A DNA stretch of 64,000 nucleotides from Thiomargarita sp. (GTDB lineage: Bacteria > Pseudomonadota > Gammaproteobacteria > Beggiatoales > Beggiatoaceae), in contig DYNP01000005.1 of the NCBI GenBank assembly GCA_020721005.1, positions 124,001-188,000 on the forward strand. Reading direction: 5' to 3'. Position numbers and translations under genes: made by a program. The notes under the pieces were generated by a model. It ran no database searches. It saw only the letters and a program-made list of their open reading frames with translations, and had not been told where the DNA came from. How positions within the stretch are numbered: position 1 is the first letter of the stretch; each line of letters starts with the position of its first letter. Shown piece by piece: positions 54,749 through 63,898 of this stretch.

Positions 54749-55348
54749 ATGATCACGAGAAAAGCCCATGGATTTACCCTTATTGAAGTAGCGTTGACTC
54801 TACTTATCGTGGGACTCTTGATCAGCGGTCTACTGAAAGGGCAAGAAATCCTTACCAATGCCAAGATCAAAAATCTTGAACGAGACTATCAAGGTACCCT
54901 GATGGCCTTTTACCTTTACCAGCACCGCTATCACAGCCATCCTGGAGATGATCCCAAAGCCACCTTACGATTTGGCCAGACCACCCTTAATGGCAATGGC
55001 AATAACAGGATAGAAGGGCTATTTAGCACTGAGGAAACAGCTATGGAAAGTCGATTGGTGTGGACCCATTTACGCGCCAGCGGACTGATTCAAAACCAGG
55101 CTCTTTCTGACCAACTGCCTCATCATACCTTTAATGGCGTCATTGGGCTTTCCTCCTTTAGAGAAACGAGGAACCCAGTGACCCTGTCTAACTTCTTCAT
55201 CGTATTTACCAATATTCCCAATAAAGTAGCCTTGATCCTAGAAACTCAACGAGACGATACTCATCCCTACCAAGGTCATATTCAAACTGACTCTTTAGAA
55301 CAGTATCGTAACCTCAGTACTCTACATCAACTCTACCTAACCCTCTAA
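54749..55348 (+). CDS. Type IV pilin-like (pseudopilin) protein 2
   Basis: Second paralogue. MITRKAHG|FTLIEVALTLLIVGLLISGLLKGQ has the prepilin cleavage site and Glu5. The mature part repeats the shared pattern: YQHRYHSHPGDDPKATLRF, ESRLVWTHLRASGLI, and ends LHQLYLTL. Upstream signal for ATG 54749 is weak; an earlier ATG at 54701 reads a non-pilin leader. Length 199. The gap to pilin 1 is 97 nt, so the three are likely on one transcript. Confidence 0.85.
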   Translation: MITRKAHGFTLIEVALTLLIVGLLISGLLKGQEILTNAKIKNLERDYQGTLMAFYLYQHRYHSHPGDDPKATLRFGQTTLNGNGNNRIEGLFSTEETAMESRLVWTHLRASGLIQNQALSDQLPHHTFNGVIGLSSFRETRNPVTLSNFFIVFTNIPNKVALILETQRDDTHPYQGHIQTDSLEQYRNLSTLHQLYLTL

Positions 55349-55450
55349 ATTTTAAAATAATTCCCAAATCCATTATTGCCCAACCTTGATGAACATCCTC
55401 CTGATCGGTCCTCATTACACACCCAATAAATACTCTATAGGAGGTGATTT

Positions 55451-56044
55451 ATGAAAACACCCCAAGGGTTCAGCCTTGTTGAAGTGGCCGTTGTCATCAT
55501 GATCGTGGGACTGCTGCTGGGTGGAGTACTTAAAGCGCAGGAACTGATAACCAACGCCAAAATCAAAAACTTAGAATCAAATTTTAACAGCCTCTCCAAA
55601 GCGGTGGCCCTTTACCAAGAACGTTATGGTGCTTTACCTGGGGATGATGGGGCTGCTCAACTTCGCTTTGGACTGGATAACAACACCAATGGCAATGCCA
55701 ATGGACTCATTGAGGGAGATTACCAATTGGCTACCGGGGAAAGTGGCCTGGTATGGCGTCATCTACGCGCGGCTCAACTCGTCACTGGCTCTGCTCAAGA
55801 AGGAAGTGCTCCAAGTAACGCATTTGGGGGTACTATAGGCATTGGCATGAATGATACCCTTATGCCTTGGGTATTTATCGGTTTTACCCGAATTCCCAAA
55901 AAGATCGGGCTCATTTTTGATGAACGCTACGACGGTGTTACCAACTCTCCACTCGATTCCGGTCGCATTAGAGCCGAGGATCTCGGAGAACTGTTGGGAA
56001 ATGACCCAACCGTCACGCAATTCAACCTGCTATTTGCGTTATAA
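55451..56044 (+). CDS. Type IV pilin-like (pseudopilin) protein 3
   Basis: Third paralogue. MKTPQG|FSLVEVAVVIMIVGLLLGGVLKAQ is the prepilin-type start, with AGGAGGTGATTT just upstream of the ATG. Shared pattern again: YQERYGALPGDDGAAQLRF, ESGLVWRHLRAAQLV, then WVFIGFTRIPKKIGLIFDERYDG, and the end NLLFAL. Length 197. No ATPase, platform or secretin genes nearby, so the assembly machine is encoded elsewhere. Confidence 0.87.
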   Translation: MKTPQGFSLVEVAVVIMIVGLLLGGVLKAQELITNAKIKNLESNFNSLSKAVALYQERYGALPGDDGAAQLRFGLDNNTNGNANGLIEGDYQLATGESGLVWRHLRAAQLVTGSAQEGSAPSNAFGGTIGIGMNDTLMPWVFIGFTRIPKKIGLIFDERYDGVTNSPLDSGRIRAEDLGELLGNDPTVTQFNLLFAL

Positions 56045-56164
56045 TTGGGAATCATTGTTCTCCCAGTCCCAACTCTCCCTATCTTTCCCAAAGAGCAACC
56101 TCCACCTTTTTCTAAGGAGAAATATACCACCCTGTGTGCAACACCTATTTTGGTGTGCTTAAAG

Positions 56165-56575
56165 GTTGGAATAGAGGCTTTCAGTGGCATGCTATTAAAT
56201 GAGGAAAAATCCCATTGGAGTGGAGGCTTTAGCCGGCTGGCGGTAGACAACTCGTAAGAAGAAAAATCCCGTTGGAGTGGAGGCTTTAGCCGGTTGGCGG
56301 TAGACGACTCGTAAGAAGAAAAATCCCGTTGGAGTGGAAGCTTTAGCCGGTTGGCAGTAGACGACTCGTAAGAAGAAAAATCCCATTGGAGTGGAGGCTT
56401 TAGCCGGTTGGCGGTAGACGACTCGCAATTTGAGTGTGTGGAGTGATACCTAACTGCCAACCGGCTAAAGCCTCCACTCCAACGTACCTTAACTTAATGG
56501 CAGTGCGGCTACCGCCTCCACTTTAACGCTGGTGCTAACAGCCACCGGCGAAAGCCTCCACTCTGACGTTTTAGT
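56165..56575. repeat. Palindromic repeat locus, GGCTTTAGCC family (locus 4 of 4)
   Basis: Four tandem 57-bp units, each GGAGTGGAGGCTTTAGCCGG plus TTGGCGGTAGACGACTCG and TAAGAAGAAAAATCCCGT, run from about 56211 to 56430. A central GAGTGTGTGGAGTGATACC segment follows, then inverted CGGCTAAAGCCTCCACTCC copies to about 56565. A repetitive 19-residue open frame on the minus strand (56195-56428) arises because 57 is divisible by three. The region separates the pilin-like cluster from fabZ. Confidence 0.85.
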
Positions 56576-56726
56576 TGATTCACAGACTCAAATAGGTGTC
56601 GCATACAAGGTAAATATCCATTCCCCCTTCTTGGCAGGTAGGCGTTACCCGATGAAACTGGATGACGAGCCATGATCCCTTTATAAAAAAAGCTTTATAT
56701 TACCCTCACTTAACTCAAAAATACCA

Positions 56727-57179
56727 ATGACAATTGCTATTGACATACACGAAATTTTTCAACATCTCCCTCATCGTTACCCCTTTTTGCTGATTGACCG
56801 TGTCATTCAATGTACCCTGGGGGAGTCGCTCACTGCCATCAAAAATGTCACTATCAACGAACCCTTCTTCCAAGGCCACTTTCCTCATCGACCAGTTATG
56901 CCAGGAGTATTGATTTTAGAAGCGATGGCCCAAGCCACCGGAGTTTTGGCCTTTAAAACCAGTCAAGTCCAACCGGATGCTAATTCACTTTATTACTTGG
57001 TCGGTGTTGACAATGCTCGTTTTAAACAACCGGTAGAGCCCGGTGACCAACTTATCATTGAAGTTAAAATTACCCGCATCATTCGCGGAGTTTGGAAATA
57101 TGAAGCCACTTCTAAAGTTGCTGACAAAATCGTCGCCAGCGCTGACCTCATGTGCATGAAAAGAGACTTAGCCACTTGA
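56727..57179 (+). CDS. fabZ: 3-hydroxyacyl-ACP dehydratase FabZ
   Basis: Fatty-acid synthase dehydratase with hot-dog fold. [17 protein letters not shown] and [26 protein letters not shown] hold the active-site His (HFP) and Glu of the FabZ class. Length 150 is normal. Its stop overlaps the preferred lpxA start, the conserved fabZ-lpxA order of lipid A loci. lpxD, usually upstream, is missing: a palindromic repeat locus occupies that place. Confidence 0.96.
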   Translation: MTIAIDIHEIFQHLPHRYPFLLIDRVIQCTLGESLTAIKNVTINEPFFQGHFPHRPVMPGVLILEAMAQATGVLAFKTSQVQPDANSLYYLVGVDNARFKQPVEPGDQLIIEVKITRIIRGVWKYEATSKVADKIVASADLMCMKRDLAT

Positions 57180-57949
57180 TTCACCCCACTGCAATTATTG
57201 ACCCCCAAGCTGAAATAGCCTCTCAAGTTGAGATTGGACCTTACAGCGTAATCGGTGCCCATGTACAGATTCAATCCGGCACCTGGATAGGACCTCATGT
57301 TGTCATCAAAGGACCGACTCGGATTGGTCAGGACAACAAAATTTACCAATTCTCCTCACTGGGTGGAGAACCTCAGGATAAAAAATACAATGGGGAACCT
57401 GAGACCTGTTTGGAAATTGGTAACCGTAATGTTATTCGAGAATACTGTACCATGAACCGTGGCACTGTCCAAGGCGGGGGAGTTACCCGCATTGGGAATG
57501 ACAACTGGATCATGGCCTACACTCACTTTGCCCACGATTGCCAAGTGGGTAATGAAACCATTTTTGCCAATGGCGCTTCTCTGGCTGGACACGTTCGTAT
57601 TGATGACTATGTCATATTGGGAGGATTTACCCTCGTTCACCAATTCTGTGTGCTGGGCATCCATAGTTTTTCGGGAGCCGGCAGTGTCATTTTTAAAGAC
57701 GTGCCCCCTTTTGTTACAGTTTGGGGTAACCGCGCCGAACCTTATGGGATCAACAAGGAAGGACTGAGGCGCCGACAATTCAGTGGGGAAAGTATTCGGG
57801 GACTGTATCAGGCTTACAAGATCATTTATAAACAAAATCTTACCATCGAACAAGCCTTAGAACAACTTCAGATTCTCGCTCAACAATGCCCGGAAGTTAA
57901 TCATTTTATAACTTTTCTTCAACAATCCACCCGGGGCATTGTCCGCTAA
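57176..57949 (+). CDS. lpxA: UDP-GlcNAc acyltransferase LpxA
   Basis: First committed enzyme of lipid A synthesis, adding a 3-hydroxyacyl chain to UDP-GlcNAc. The protein is a left-handed hexapeptide beta-helix ([36 protein letters not shown]) with [10 protein letters not shown] and the conserved C-terminal helices ending [11 protein letters not shown]. Two starts are possible: ATG 57152 (28-nt overlap with fabZ) and TTG 57176 (4-nt overlap). The latter gives LIHPTAIID, the usual beginning, and is chosen here. About 257 residues. Confidence 0.94.
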   Translation: MIHPTAIIDPQAEIASQVEIGPYSVIGAHVQIQSGTWIGPHVVIKGPTRIGQDNKIYQFSSLGGEPQDKKYNGEPETCLEIGNRNVIREYCTMNRGTVQGGGVTRIGNDNWIMAYTHFAHDCQVGNETIFANGASLAGHVRIDDYVILGGFTLVHQFCVLGIHSFSGAGSVIFKDVPPFVTVWGNRAEPYGINKEGLRRRQFSGESIRGLYQAYKIIYKQNLTIEQALEQLQILAQQCPEVNHFITFLQQSTRGIVR

Positions 57950-58021
57950 GTCTGACAATTCTTATAAGACTTGTCAAGTTGGCCTATTAATTCTAAAGAA
58001 TAATTTTCCTTCGACCAGTTT

Positions 58022-58056
58022 AAACCTGGTAGGTCTCCAAGACCTGCCAGGTTTTT
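58022..58056. terminator. Strong inverted repeat AACCTGG...CCAGGTT
   Basis: AAACCTGGTAGGTCT (58022-58036) pairs with AGACCTGCCAGGTTT (58040-58054) around CCA, 14 of 15 positions, followed by TTG. It may terminate the lpxA transcript. The same kind of palindrome is widespread as a dispersed repeat in bacteria and cyanobacteria, so it may also be of repeat origin. The rest of 57950-58194 shows nothing else. Confidence 0.55.
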
Positions 58057-58194
58057 GTAGGAATCTAAGAAAAAGTAGGTTGAGTTGATATAATATCACC
58101 CAACACTTTATCCAATTTTTCATTGGATTATGGCGCAAAAAGACATGCCACAATCCAATCCACTCTGACCAAACCACCACAAACTTGAATTGTT

Positions 58195-59352
58195 ATGCAC
58201 ATTGCCATTGTCGTCGGTGAAACGTCCGGGGACTTACTTGGAAGTCGATTGTTGGTAGAACTTAAGAAAATCTGGCCCCAAGCTCGGTATGAAGGAATTG
58301 GGGGACCGGAGATGCAAGCTCAAGGTTTTCACAGTTTGATCCCAATGGCTGAATTGTCGGTGATGGGACTGTTTGAAGTTCTAAAACACTATCCCAGATT
58401 GAGACGCTGTCGATTCACTTTGGAAGAACATTTTATCTGCCATCCACCTCTATTCTATATTGGGATTGACGCTCCCGATTTTAATTTGGGATTGGAATCC
58501 GTGTTGAGGAAACGGGGAATTCCCACCATTCATTATGTTAGCCCTTCTGTTTGGGCTTGGCGACAATACCGATTGACTAAAATCGCCAAAGCCTGCGATC
58601 TCATGCTCACTTTATTTCCTTTTGAAACAGAGTGTTACCAGCAACATCATATTCCTGTCACCTTTGTTGGTCACCCTTTGGCCGATGAAATTCCCTTGCA
58701 AGTTGATAAATTATCCTTGCGTCAACAGTTAAATCTATCTCCAAATCGCCCAATCATCGCTCTATTGCCAGGGAGTCGGGTTCAAGAAATTCGTCAGTTG
58801 GGAACGATATTCTGGGAAACCGCAGCATGGTTGTTGAAGCACCATGCCGATTTGCAATTCCTAATCCCAGCCGCCAATATTCAACTGGAAGTTTTAATTC
58901 GGCAACAGATAGCAAACCGTCCCGGTCCGTTTATCTTATTAAAAGGTCAATCCCGGGAAGCCATGGGCGCAGCTGATATGGTGCTGGCCGCTTCGGGCAC
59001 GGCCACTTTAGAGGCTCTGTTGTTAAAACGACCTTTGGTGGTGGCTTATCGGTTTAATACTTTCACTTACCATTTGGCCAAGCCATGGGTGCATGTACCT
59101 TATTTTTCCCTACCTAATTTGTTGGCACAAGCTCCCTTGGTTGCCGAGTTTTTACAAGACGAGGTGACGCCGGAGAATTTGGGAAAAGCGATGTTACCCT
59201 TTTTGGAAAATTCGGGACAAATCCATGATTTGGTTGAACAGTTTGATTTGATTCATCGACAATTGCGACAAAATGCCAGTGTCCAAGCCGCTCAGGCCAT
59301 TCATGCTTTATGGGTCGAACGGTCTCAGGCTGAACAGTCTCAATCATTGTGA
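58195..59352 (+). CDS. lpxB: Lipid-A-disaccharide synthase LpxB
   Basis: Membrane-associated GT-B glycosyltransferase (GT19) joining UDP-2,3-diacylglucosamine and lipid X. The start HIAIVVGETSGDLLGSRLL matches the family, followed by YEGIGGPEMQAQGF, MAELSVMGLFEVL and FYIGIDAPDFNLGLE. The C-terminal domain has LLPGSRVQEI and VLAASGTATLEALLLKRPLVVAYR. Length 385 fits. It lies 245 nt after lpxA, with the dispersed palindrome in the gap. Confidence 0.95.
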   Translation: MHIAIVVGETSGDLLGSRLLVELKKIWPQARYEGIGGPEMQAQGFHSLIPMAELSVMGLFEVLKHYPRLRRCRFTLEEHFICHPPLFYIGIDAPDFNLGLESVLRKRGIPTIHYVSPSVWAWRQYRLTKIAKACDLMLTLFPFETECYQQHHIPVTFVGHPLADEIPLQVDKLSLRQQLNLSPNRPIIALLPGSRVQEIRQLGTIFWETAAWLLKHHADLQFLIPAANIQLEVLIRQQIANRPGPFILLKGQSREAMGAADMVLAASGTATLEALLLKRPLVVAYRFNTFTYHLAKPWVHVPYFSLPNLLAQAPLVAEFLQDEVTPENLGKAMLPFLENSGQIHDLVEQFDLIHRQLRQNASVQAAQAIHALWVERSQAEQSQSL

Positions 59353-59430
59353 GATGAGAAATATTTTAGGGGAGCAGGTGAGTTTCCCCCCCTTGATGGA
59401 GAGGGGAATGGAACCTAAGGGATAGGAAGG

Positions 59431-60306
59431 TTAAACTAAAGCTTGGCGACGTTTCTCAATCATAGCCGCTACAATGGGTCGGAAAATGATTTGAATTGCA
59501 AAACCCATTTTTCCACCGGGAACGACCAAGGTATTGGGACGGGACATGAAAGAATCGTGGATCATGGAGAGCAGATAGGTGTAATCTTGATCACGATATT
59601 TGTTGAAACGAATGACGACTAAACTTTCATCTGCAGTGGGAATGTCTCTCGCAATGAAGGGATTTGAGGTGTCTACCAAAGGAACTCTTTGGAAGTTGAT
59701 ATGGCTGTGCGTAAATTGAGGAGTTATGTATTTGACGTAATCAGGCATCCGTCTTAAAATGGTGTGAGTCACGTCTTCAGGTGAATAACCTCTCTCCGCA
59801 ACATCACGGCTGATCTTTTGGATCCATTCCAGGTTGACGCTGGGCACTACGCCGACCAATAGATCCACGTATTGTTCCACATTGCATTCTTGAGTGACGA
59901 CGCCTCCATGCAATCCTTCATAAAACAAAACGTCTGTATTGGCGGGTAACGTTTCCCAGGGAGTAAAAGTGCCGGGTTCCTGATTGTAGGGAGCTGCTTC
60001 CTCTTCATTGTGTAAATATTTGCGGAATTGACCTTTGCCATTTCGAGAGTATTGACGGAACAGTTCTTCCAATTTGTCGAACAAGTTGGCTTCCGGGCCA
60101 AAATGGCTGATGTCTTTGCCCGTTTTTTCTGCAATAGCCACGGCTTCTTTCATTTCTTTGCGGTTATAGCGGTGAAAGCTATCTCCTTCGATCACTGCAG
60201 CTTTGACATTGAGGCGTCGAAATATATCTTCAAAAGCTTTTTTAACGGTAGTGGTCCCCGCGCCAGATGAACCTGTGATGGCGATGATGGGGTGTTTGAT
60301 GGACAT
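59431..60306 (-). CDS. prkB: Phosphoribulokinase (Calvin-cycle)
   Basis: ATP-dependent enzyme making ribulose 1,5-bisphosphate, the CO2 acceptor for RuBisCO. PIIAITGSSGAGTTTVKKAF holds the P-loop (about 8-20). VIEGDSFHRYNRKEM, FGPEANLFDKLEELF, and LFYEGLHGGVV are the proteobacterial PRK motifs. Length 291 corresponds to the short octameric class I form of proteobacteria. AGGAGG-type ribosome-binding site 7-8 nt before the ATG. No RuBisCO or other cbb genes flank it. It points to autotrophy. Confidence 0.95.
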   Translation of the reverse strand: MSIKHPIIAITGSSGAGTTTVKKAFEDIFRRLNVKAAVIEGDSFHRYNRKEMKEAVAIAEKTGKDISHFGPEANLFDKLEELFRQYSRNGKGQFRKYLHNEEEAAPYNQEPGTFTPWETLPANTDVLFYEGLHGGVVTQECNVEQYVDLLVGVVPSVNLEWIQKISRDVAERGYSPEDVTHTILRRMPDYVKYITPQFTHSHINFQRVPLVDTSNPFIARDIPTADESLVVIRFNKYRDQDYTYLLSMIHDSFMSRPNTLVVPGGKMGFAIQIIFRPIVAAMIEKRRQALV

Positions 60307-60435
60307 GGTTTTCCTCCTGAAATGATGGGTAAAATAGAATGTTTGGAGCTATCAGTCGTATGATCTTTAAGCATAACATTTCTTCCTTTGATTTGAGAAC
60401 AGAAAAAATGTTTTAGTGGGCGTTGTGGAAATCGA

Positions 60436-60822
60436 TCAGCGGCTGATGAAGAATAAGCGTTCGAGTTGAGTAAGTCCGTGGGAAAAACGGTGTTGAGTCA
60501 ATCGCCAAGCACTGAGCACCGCCAGGATGTTGACCAAAGCGTCCAATCCGTCAGTATTACGAAGTGGGCTCAGTCCTTGTAGAATTTCTAAGCCAATTCC
60601 AAGCAGGATAAAGGCTGTCATGTATTTTAATCGAATAGAGGGTGTATGGTCAATTTGCGCAAACCAGAGCATCAAGCTAAAGTAGGCAATAAAGTGGTAC
60701 AGTTTGTCCAGATGAGGGTAGGAAGGCAAATGACCAGGGGGAGGAATAAGAGAGAGTATAATGATGGCTAGGATGAGTAGCCAACCCAGACTGAGCCATA
60801 TTTTTTTTAGGCGTAATGGCAT
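60436..60822 (-). CDS. VanZ-like small membrane protein
   Basis: A 128-residue protein with four hydrophobic helices (about 9-26, 42-56, 66-83 and 94-108). HLDKLYHFIAYFSLMLWFAQ and GLEILQGLSPLRNTDGLDALVNILAV match VanZ/YfkL-like proteins, where polar residues (D, H, E, N) lie in the membrane region. Function unclear. It sits between prk and uppP in the same direction. Confidence 0.8.
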   Translation of the reverse strand: MPLRLKKIWLSLGWLLILAIIILSLIPPPGHLPSYPHLDKLYHFIAYFSLMLWFAQIDHTPSIRLKYMTAFILLGIGLEILQGLSPLRNTDGLDALVNILAVLSAWRLTQHRFSHGLTQLERLFFISR

Positions 60823-60891
60823 AAATTCCTTGAGTGAATGAGTAATATAGCGTGAGATATTTGCTGATTTTTTGGTAATAATGGGGGGCGT

Positions 60892-61701
60892 TTAAACAGT
60901 CGGCAGCCAGAGGATCAGGAATGATCCTAATAAAATTCGGTACACGACAAAAGGTAGCATGCCGATTCGATCCAGTAGCCCAATAAATACTCGAATGCAC
61001 AGGTAACCGGTTAGAGCAGAAACGGTGATGCCAAATAATAATTCAGTCCAGTTAAAAGTGAGAGAGGGCGCAATCAGCATTTGACCCATTTCATGAGTAC
61101 CCGCCAAAATCATGACTGGAATGGACAGGAGGAAGGAAAAGCGGGCTGCGGCTTGTCTTTGTAAGCCGAGGAATAATCCGGCGGTGATCGTAACTCCAGA
61201 GCGAGAGGTTCCGGGAATTAAAGCCAACGCTTGAGCTATGCCAATAATGATGATCATTTTCCAAGTCATTTGATACTCGTGGTATTGATGTTTTCCAGTA
61301 TAATCTGCCCATCCCAAGAGTAAGGCAAAAAACAGGCTGGCTCCAGCTACGACGAAGGGTGAGCGTAAGTAACTGTCTGAACCGGTGACTGAGAGTAACA
61401 ATCCTAAGACACTGGCAGGTAATACTCCGATCATCACGCCCCAAACTAGGCGACTTTCTGGGGTCAATTGTCGGCTTTTTAGGGAGTTTAGCCAGGCCAA
61501 AGTGAGCGGTTTAAGATCCTGACGAAAATATAACAATACGGCTATGAGAGTACCCACATGCAAGGCAACGTCAAATACAATTCCTTGGTCGTCCCAGCCA
61601 GTGAGATGAGGTACTAAAATCAGATGAGCAGAACTTGAGACGGGTAAAAATTCAGTCAGTCCTTGTAGGACTGCAAGAGTGATAATTTGCCAAATGTCCA
61701 T
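60892..61701 (-). CDS. uppP: Undecaprenyl-diphosphatase UppP (BacA)
   Basis: Inner-membrane phosphatase that recycles the lipid carrier for peptidoglycan and glycan synthesis; also gives bacitracin resistance. After choosing ATG 61701 (the longer frame adds an unrelated tail), it begins MDIWQIITLAVLQGLTEFLPVSSSAHLIL, the BacA signature with Glu and the SSSAH motif. PGTSRSGVTITAGLFLG is the second active-site repeat. Length 269, with eight helices. Its neighbours in this window have no common pathway. Confidence 0.95.
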   Translation of the reverse strand: MDIWQIITLAVLQGLTEFLPVSSSAHLILVPHLTGWDDQGIVFDVALHVGTLIAVLLYFRQDLKPLTLAWLNSLKSRQLTPESRLVWGVMIGVLPASVLGLLLSVTGSDSYLRSPFVVAGASLFFALLLGWADYTGKHQYHEYQMTWKMIIIIGIAQALALIPGTSRSGVTITAGLFLGLQRQAAARFSFLLSIPVMILAGTHEMGQMLIAPSLTFNWTELLFGITVSALTGYLCIRVFIGLLDRIGMLPFVVYRILLGSFLILWLPTV

Positions 61702-61783
61702 GAGAGTGAATAGGGTAAAGTGAAAAGTGAAAAAGGCACCTGTATCTGCCAAAGTGTATTGTCATCGGTTTTCTGAGAAAGTT

Positions 61784-62500
61784 TTATTTTTGGGACCTTG
61801 AGTCCTTAAGGTACGATTTCTCGTTGAATCCTTTGAAAATTCTTTTTGAAACTAGGCACATGAGTATATTAACTAATTTAATAAATCGGTCAAGATGATG
61901 GGCAGTTACACTGATGGATTCCTGGTCCCCATGGGCAACAGCATTCCTAATACGTAGGAGAGTTTTTAGTTCTGTAGAAATACAATATCTTGTTTCTGGA
62001 ATTTGGGCAACAAAATCACAATTTATCTCAGATATTTCAGGGTAATCCGGAATCTTTTCAAGTTTAAATTGCTCCAGTATTTTGCTTAACACTTCAAAAC
62101 CAACATTACTTTCTGTATTTACAGTGGGGTGAATCTCAAACCTTGTAAATTGATGGAATTCCCGTAGATCATTGAAAAATCTCGTCTTCTTTTCAAATTT
62201 GTCTGGATAATTTTTAAATTGTTTAAATTTAGCTTCCAAATGATAAACTAAAATTGGCTCACACACTGTGTCAATAGTCAATTCTTCCTGCCTGTTTAAT
62301 TCTCTAACGTATCTCTGAAAAGCAGTTTGCACAAATCCTTCCCAAATTGAATAAACCATTGGTATTGAATGTTGCAGCAATAATTTCTTTTCATCATCTG
62401 AAAAAACATCTCTGGTCAATAATCTTCTGATACTAAGCATTGATTCACTTCTTGTTTGCATATCCGACTCGATATCATTTTCCAAAGTTTGAAAAGCCAT
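61784..62500 (-). CDS. MAE_28990/MAE_18760-like HEPN protein
   Basis: A 238-residue soluble helical protein. LLRIRNAVAHGDQ (about 187-199) is the R-x4-H motif of HEPN-superfamily RNases, and IPMVYSIWEGFVQTAFQRYVRELN resembles the MAE_28990/MAE_18760 subgroup. HEPN proteins are commonly toxins or abortive-infection effectors. It starts 2 nt after the stop of the DUF262 gene, so the two form one transcript. A defence or toxin-antitoxin role is likely but not shown. Confidence 0.75.
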   Translation of the reverse strand: MAFQTLENDIESDMQTRSESMLSIRRLLTRDVFSDDEKKLLLQHSIPMVYSIWEGFVQTAFQRYVRELNRQEELTIDTVCEPILVYHLEAKFKQFKNYPDKFEKKTRFFNDLREFHQFTRFEIHPTVNTESNVGFEVLSKILEQFKLEKIPDYPEISEINCDFVAQIPETRYCISTELKTLLRIRNAVAHGDQESISVTAHHLDRFIKLVNILMCLVSKRIFKGFNEKSYLKDSRSQK

Positions 62501-62502
62501 TC

Positions 62503-63582
62503 TTAGTTACCAAATATCGAACGTGCTTTCTCCAAACGTTTGAGAATTCGTCCTTTTTGACTGTCTCCCCCGGAAGACGTTATAGTATCATCATGATCGA
62601 TCTGATTGATTTTCAACATGATTTCTGCTTGAGACTTCGATTGATAGCGATCATAATTTTCTGCGATCCCAATGGTAATTATGTCATAGCGAGTTGGAGT
62701 AAAACGATTTTGTGTATTCCGAAATATATTTCTACCCAAAGGTTTCAATAGTTTGAATACATTGGAATAAAGATTTTCATACTTATCGTAATCAAACTTA
62801 GGGTCCTTCTGCTCCAATGCCTTTTTCATAAAAGAACTCATGTGTTGCGCAAGCCCGGTTTTAATATCACCCTCACTCATGTTATACAATGACATAAATC
62901 TTAACACAAGTTCTTGATCATACAATCGTTCACGTTGTTCTTTACTGAGATCAACAACTTCTATAAAATCTTGGTTTTTAGCCAACCGTTCAATGAAATC
63001 ATTAAAGTCTGTTGAAATATCTCGATAGATACAGTTTCTAACTTCTTGCGGAGTTAACGGGGAGCCACCTGTATTTAATCTATTGAAAAGTTCAAATCGC
63101 ATGTCATAGTCAGTGGTCCATCGAAGAATTTCTACCCGACAAGTTGCCCGCTTGATATTGAGACGAAACAGATTCGGCAGCGTTTCATAAGTAAACCCGT
63201 CTAATGCCTCAAGTCTGTCACCTGCAATTAATCTCCAATTGTTATTTTTCCTGATCCCCTCATCTTCACTTTTTAATACTCCAAAAAATGAGAGTATTGT
63301 TGAGATCCGTTGGAGACCGTCCACTAATTCCCAAACCCCATCTTTGTCCTCAGCCACAAAAATAGGTGGAACTGGAATTCCCAACAACACTGATTCAATA
63401 AAGCGAGTTCTTTGCTCAATATCCCAACGAAAAAATCTTTGAAATGCGGGTTTAATTATGATTTCCTGACGCTCATACATACTCATTATTTCACCAAAGG
63501 ACACATCAAGTCTGTCAGTATTTAACTGATTTCTTGCAATTTCAATTTGTGTTGTGAGTTGCTCTTGTTGTTGCTGATCCAT
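62503..63582 (-). CDS. DUF262 protein (ParB-like nuclease/nucleotidase fold), partner of the HEPN gene
   Basis: A 359-residue protein. The N-terminal DUF262 domain has FQRFFRWDIEQRTRFIESVLLGIPVPPIFV and WELVDGLQRISTILSF, in which DG-x-QR is the signature seen also in GmrS of the type IV enzyme GmrSD and in ParB/Srx relatives. DUF262 domains bind or hydrolyse NTPs. No C-terminal HNH (DUF1524) nuclease is present here; that role may be taken by the HEPN protein encoded directly downstream. First gene of the pair. Confidence 0.85.
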   Translation of the reverse strand: MDQQQQEQLTTQIEIARNQLNTDRLDVSFGEIMSMYERQEIIIKPAFQRFFRWDIEQRTRFIESVLLGIPVPPIFVAEDKDGVWELVDGLQRISTILSFFGVLKSEDEGIRKNNNWRLIAGDRLEALDGFTYETLPNLFRLNIKRATCRVEILRWTTDYDMRFELFNRLNTGGSPLTPQEVRNCIYRDISTDFNDFIERLAKNQDFIEVVDLSKEQRERLYDQELVLRFMSLYNMSEGDIKTGLAQHMSSFMKKALEQKDPKFDYDKYENLYSNVFKLLKPLGRNIFRNTQNRFTPTRYDIITIGIAENYDRYQSKSQAEIMLKINQIDHDDTITSSGGDSQKGRILKRLEKARSIFGN

Positions 63583-63898
63583 TTTATTATCTCAATTATT
63601 GTTAAGACGGTTTACTTTATTTTAGGCTATGCAAACTGATCTCTTTCAAATCTTAAAAAATTATGGACAATGAGATCAAAATCCTGTTATCTACAATTTT
63701 ATCCCTCCTTATTAAGAAGGGGGAATGAAGAATAGCTTCCCCCTAAAAAAATATCAAACCATTTGGCACGTTCATTGCCTATGAATAGGCAGCCATAACA
63801 CAAGCTACTCCTACCTAGTGAGTTATGGCAAGGTGGTTAGAGTGCTGGTCACACTCTAGCCACCGTCACTTCAACTGTCTACTGTTTCTCCTTATCAG
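63583..63898. other. Intergenic region between the DUF262/HEPN pair and a usp-like gene
   Basis: 316 nt. GGGGGAA/TTCCCCC pairs at about 63719-63746 with T/A-rich flanks. GGTGGTTAGAGTG/CACTCTAGCCACC pairs at 63832-63864 without a T-tract; it lies just after the stop of the leftward gene and may terminate it. No gene is credited. Confidence 0.45.

Noticed and set aside
56195-56428. 77-codon minus-strand frame with 19-residue repeats
   Set aside because: The 57-bp palindromic repeat period keeps a frame open by chance. The same core occurs non-coding at three other loci.
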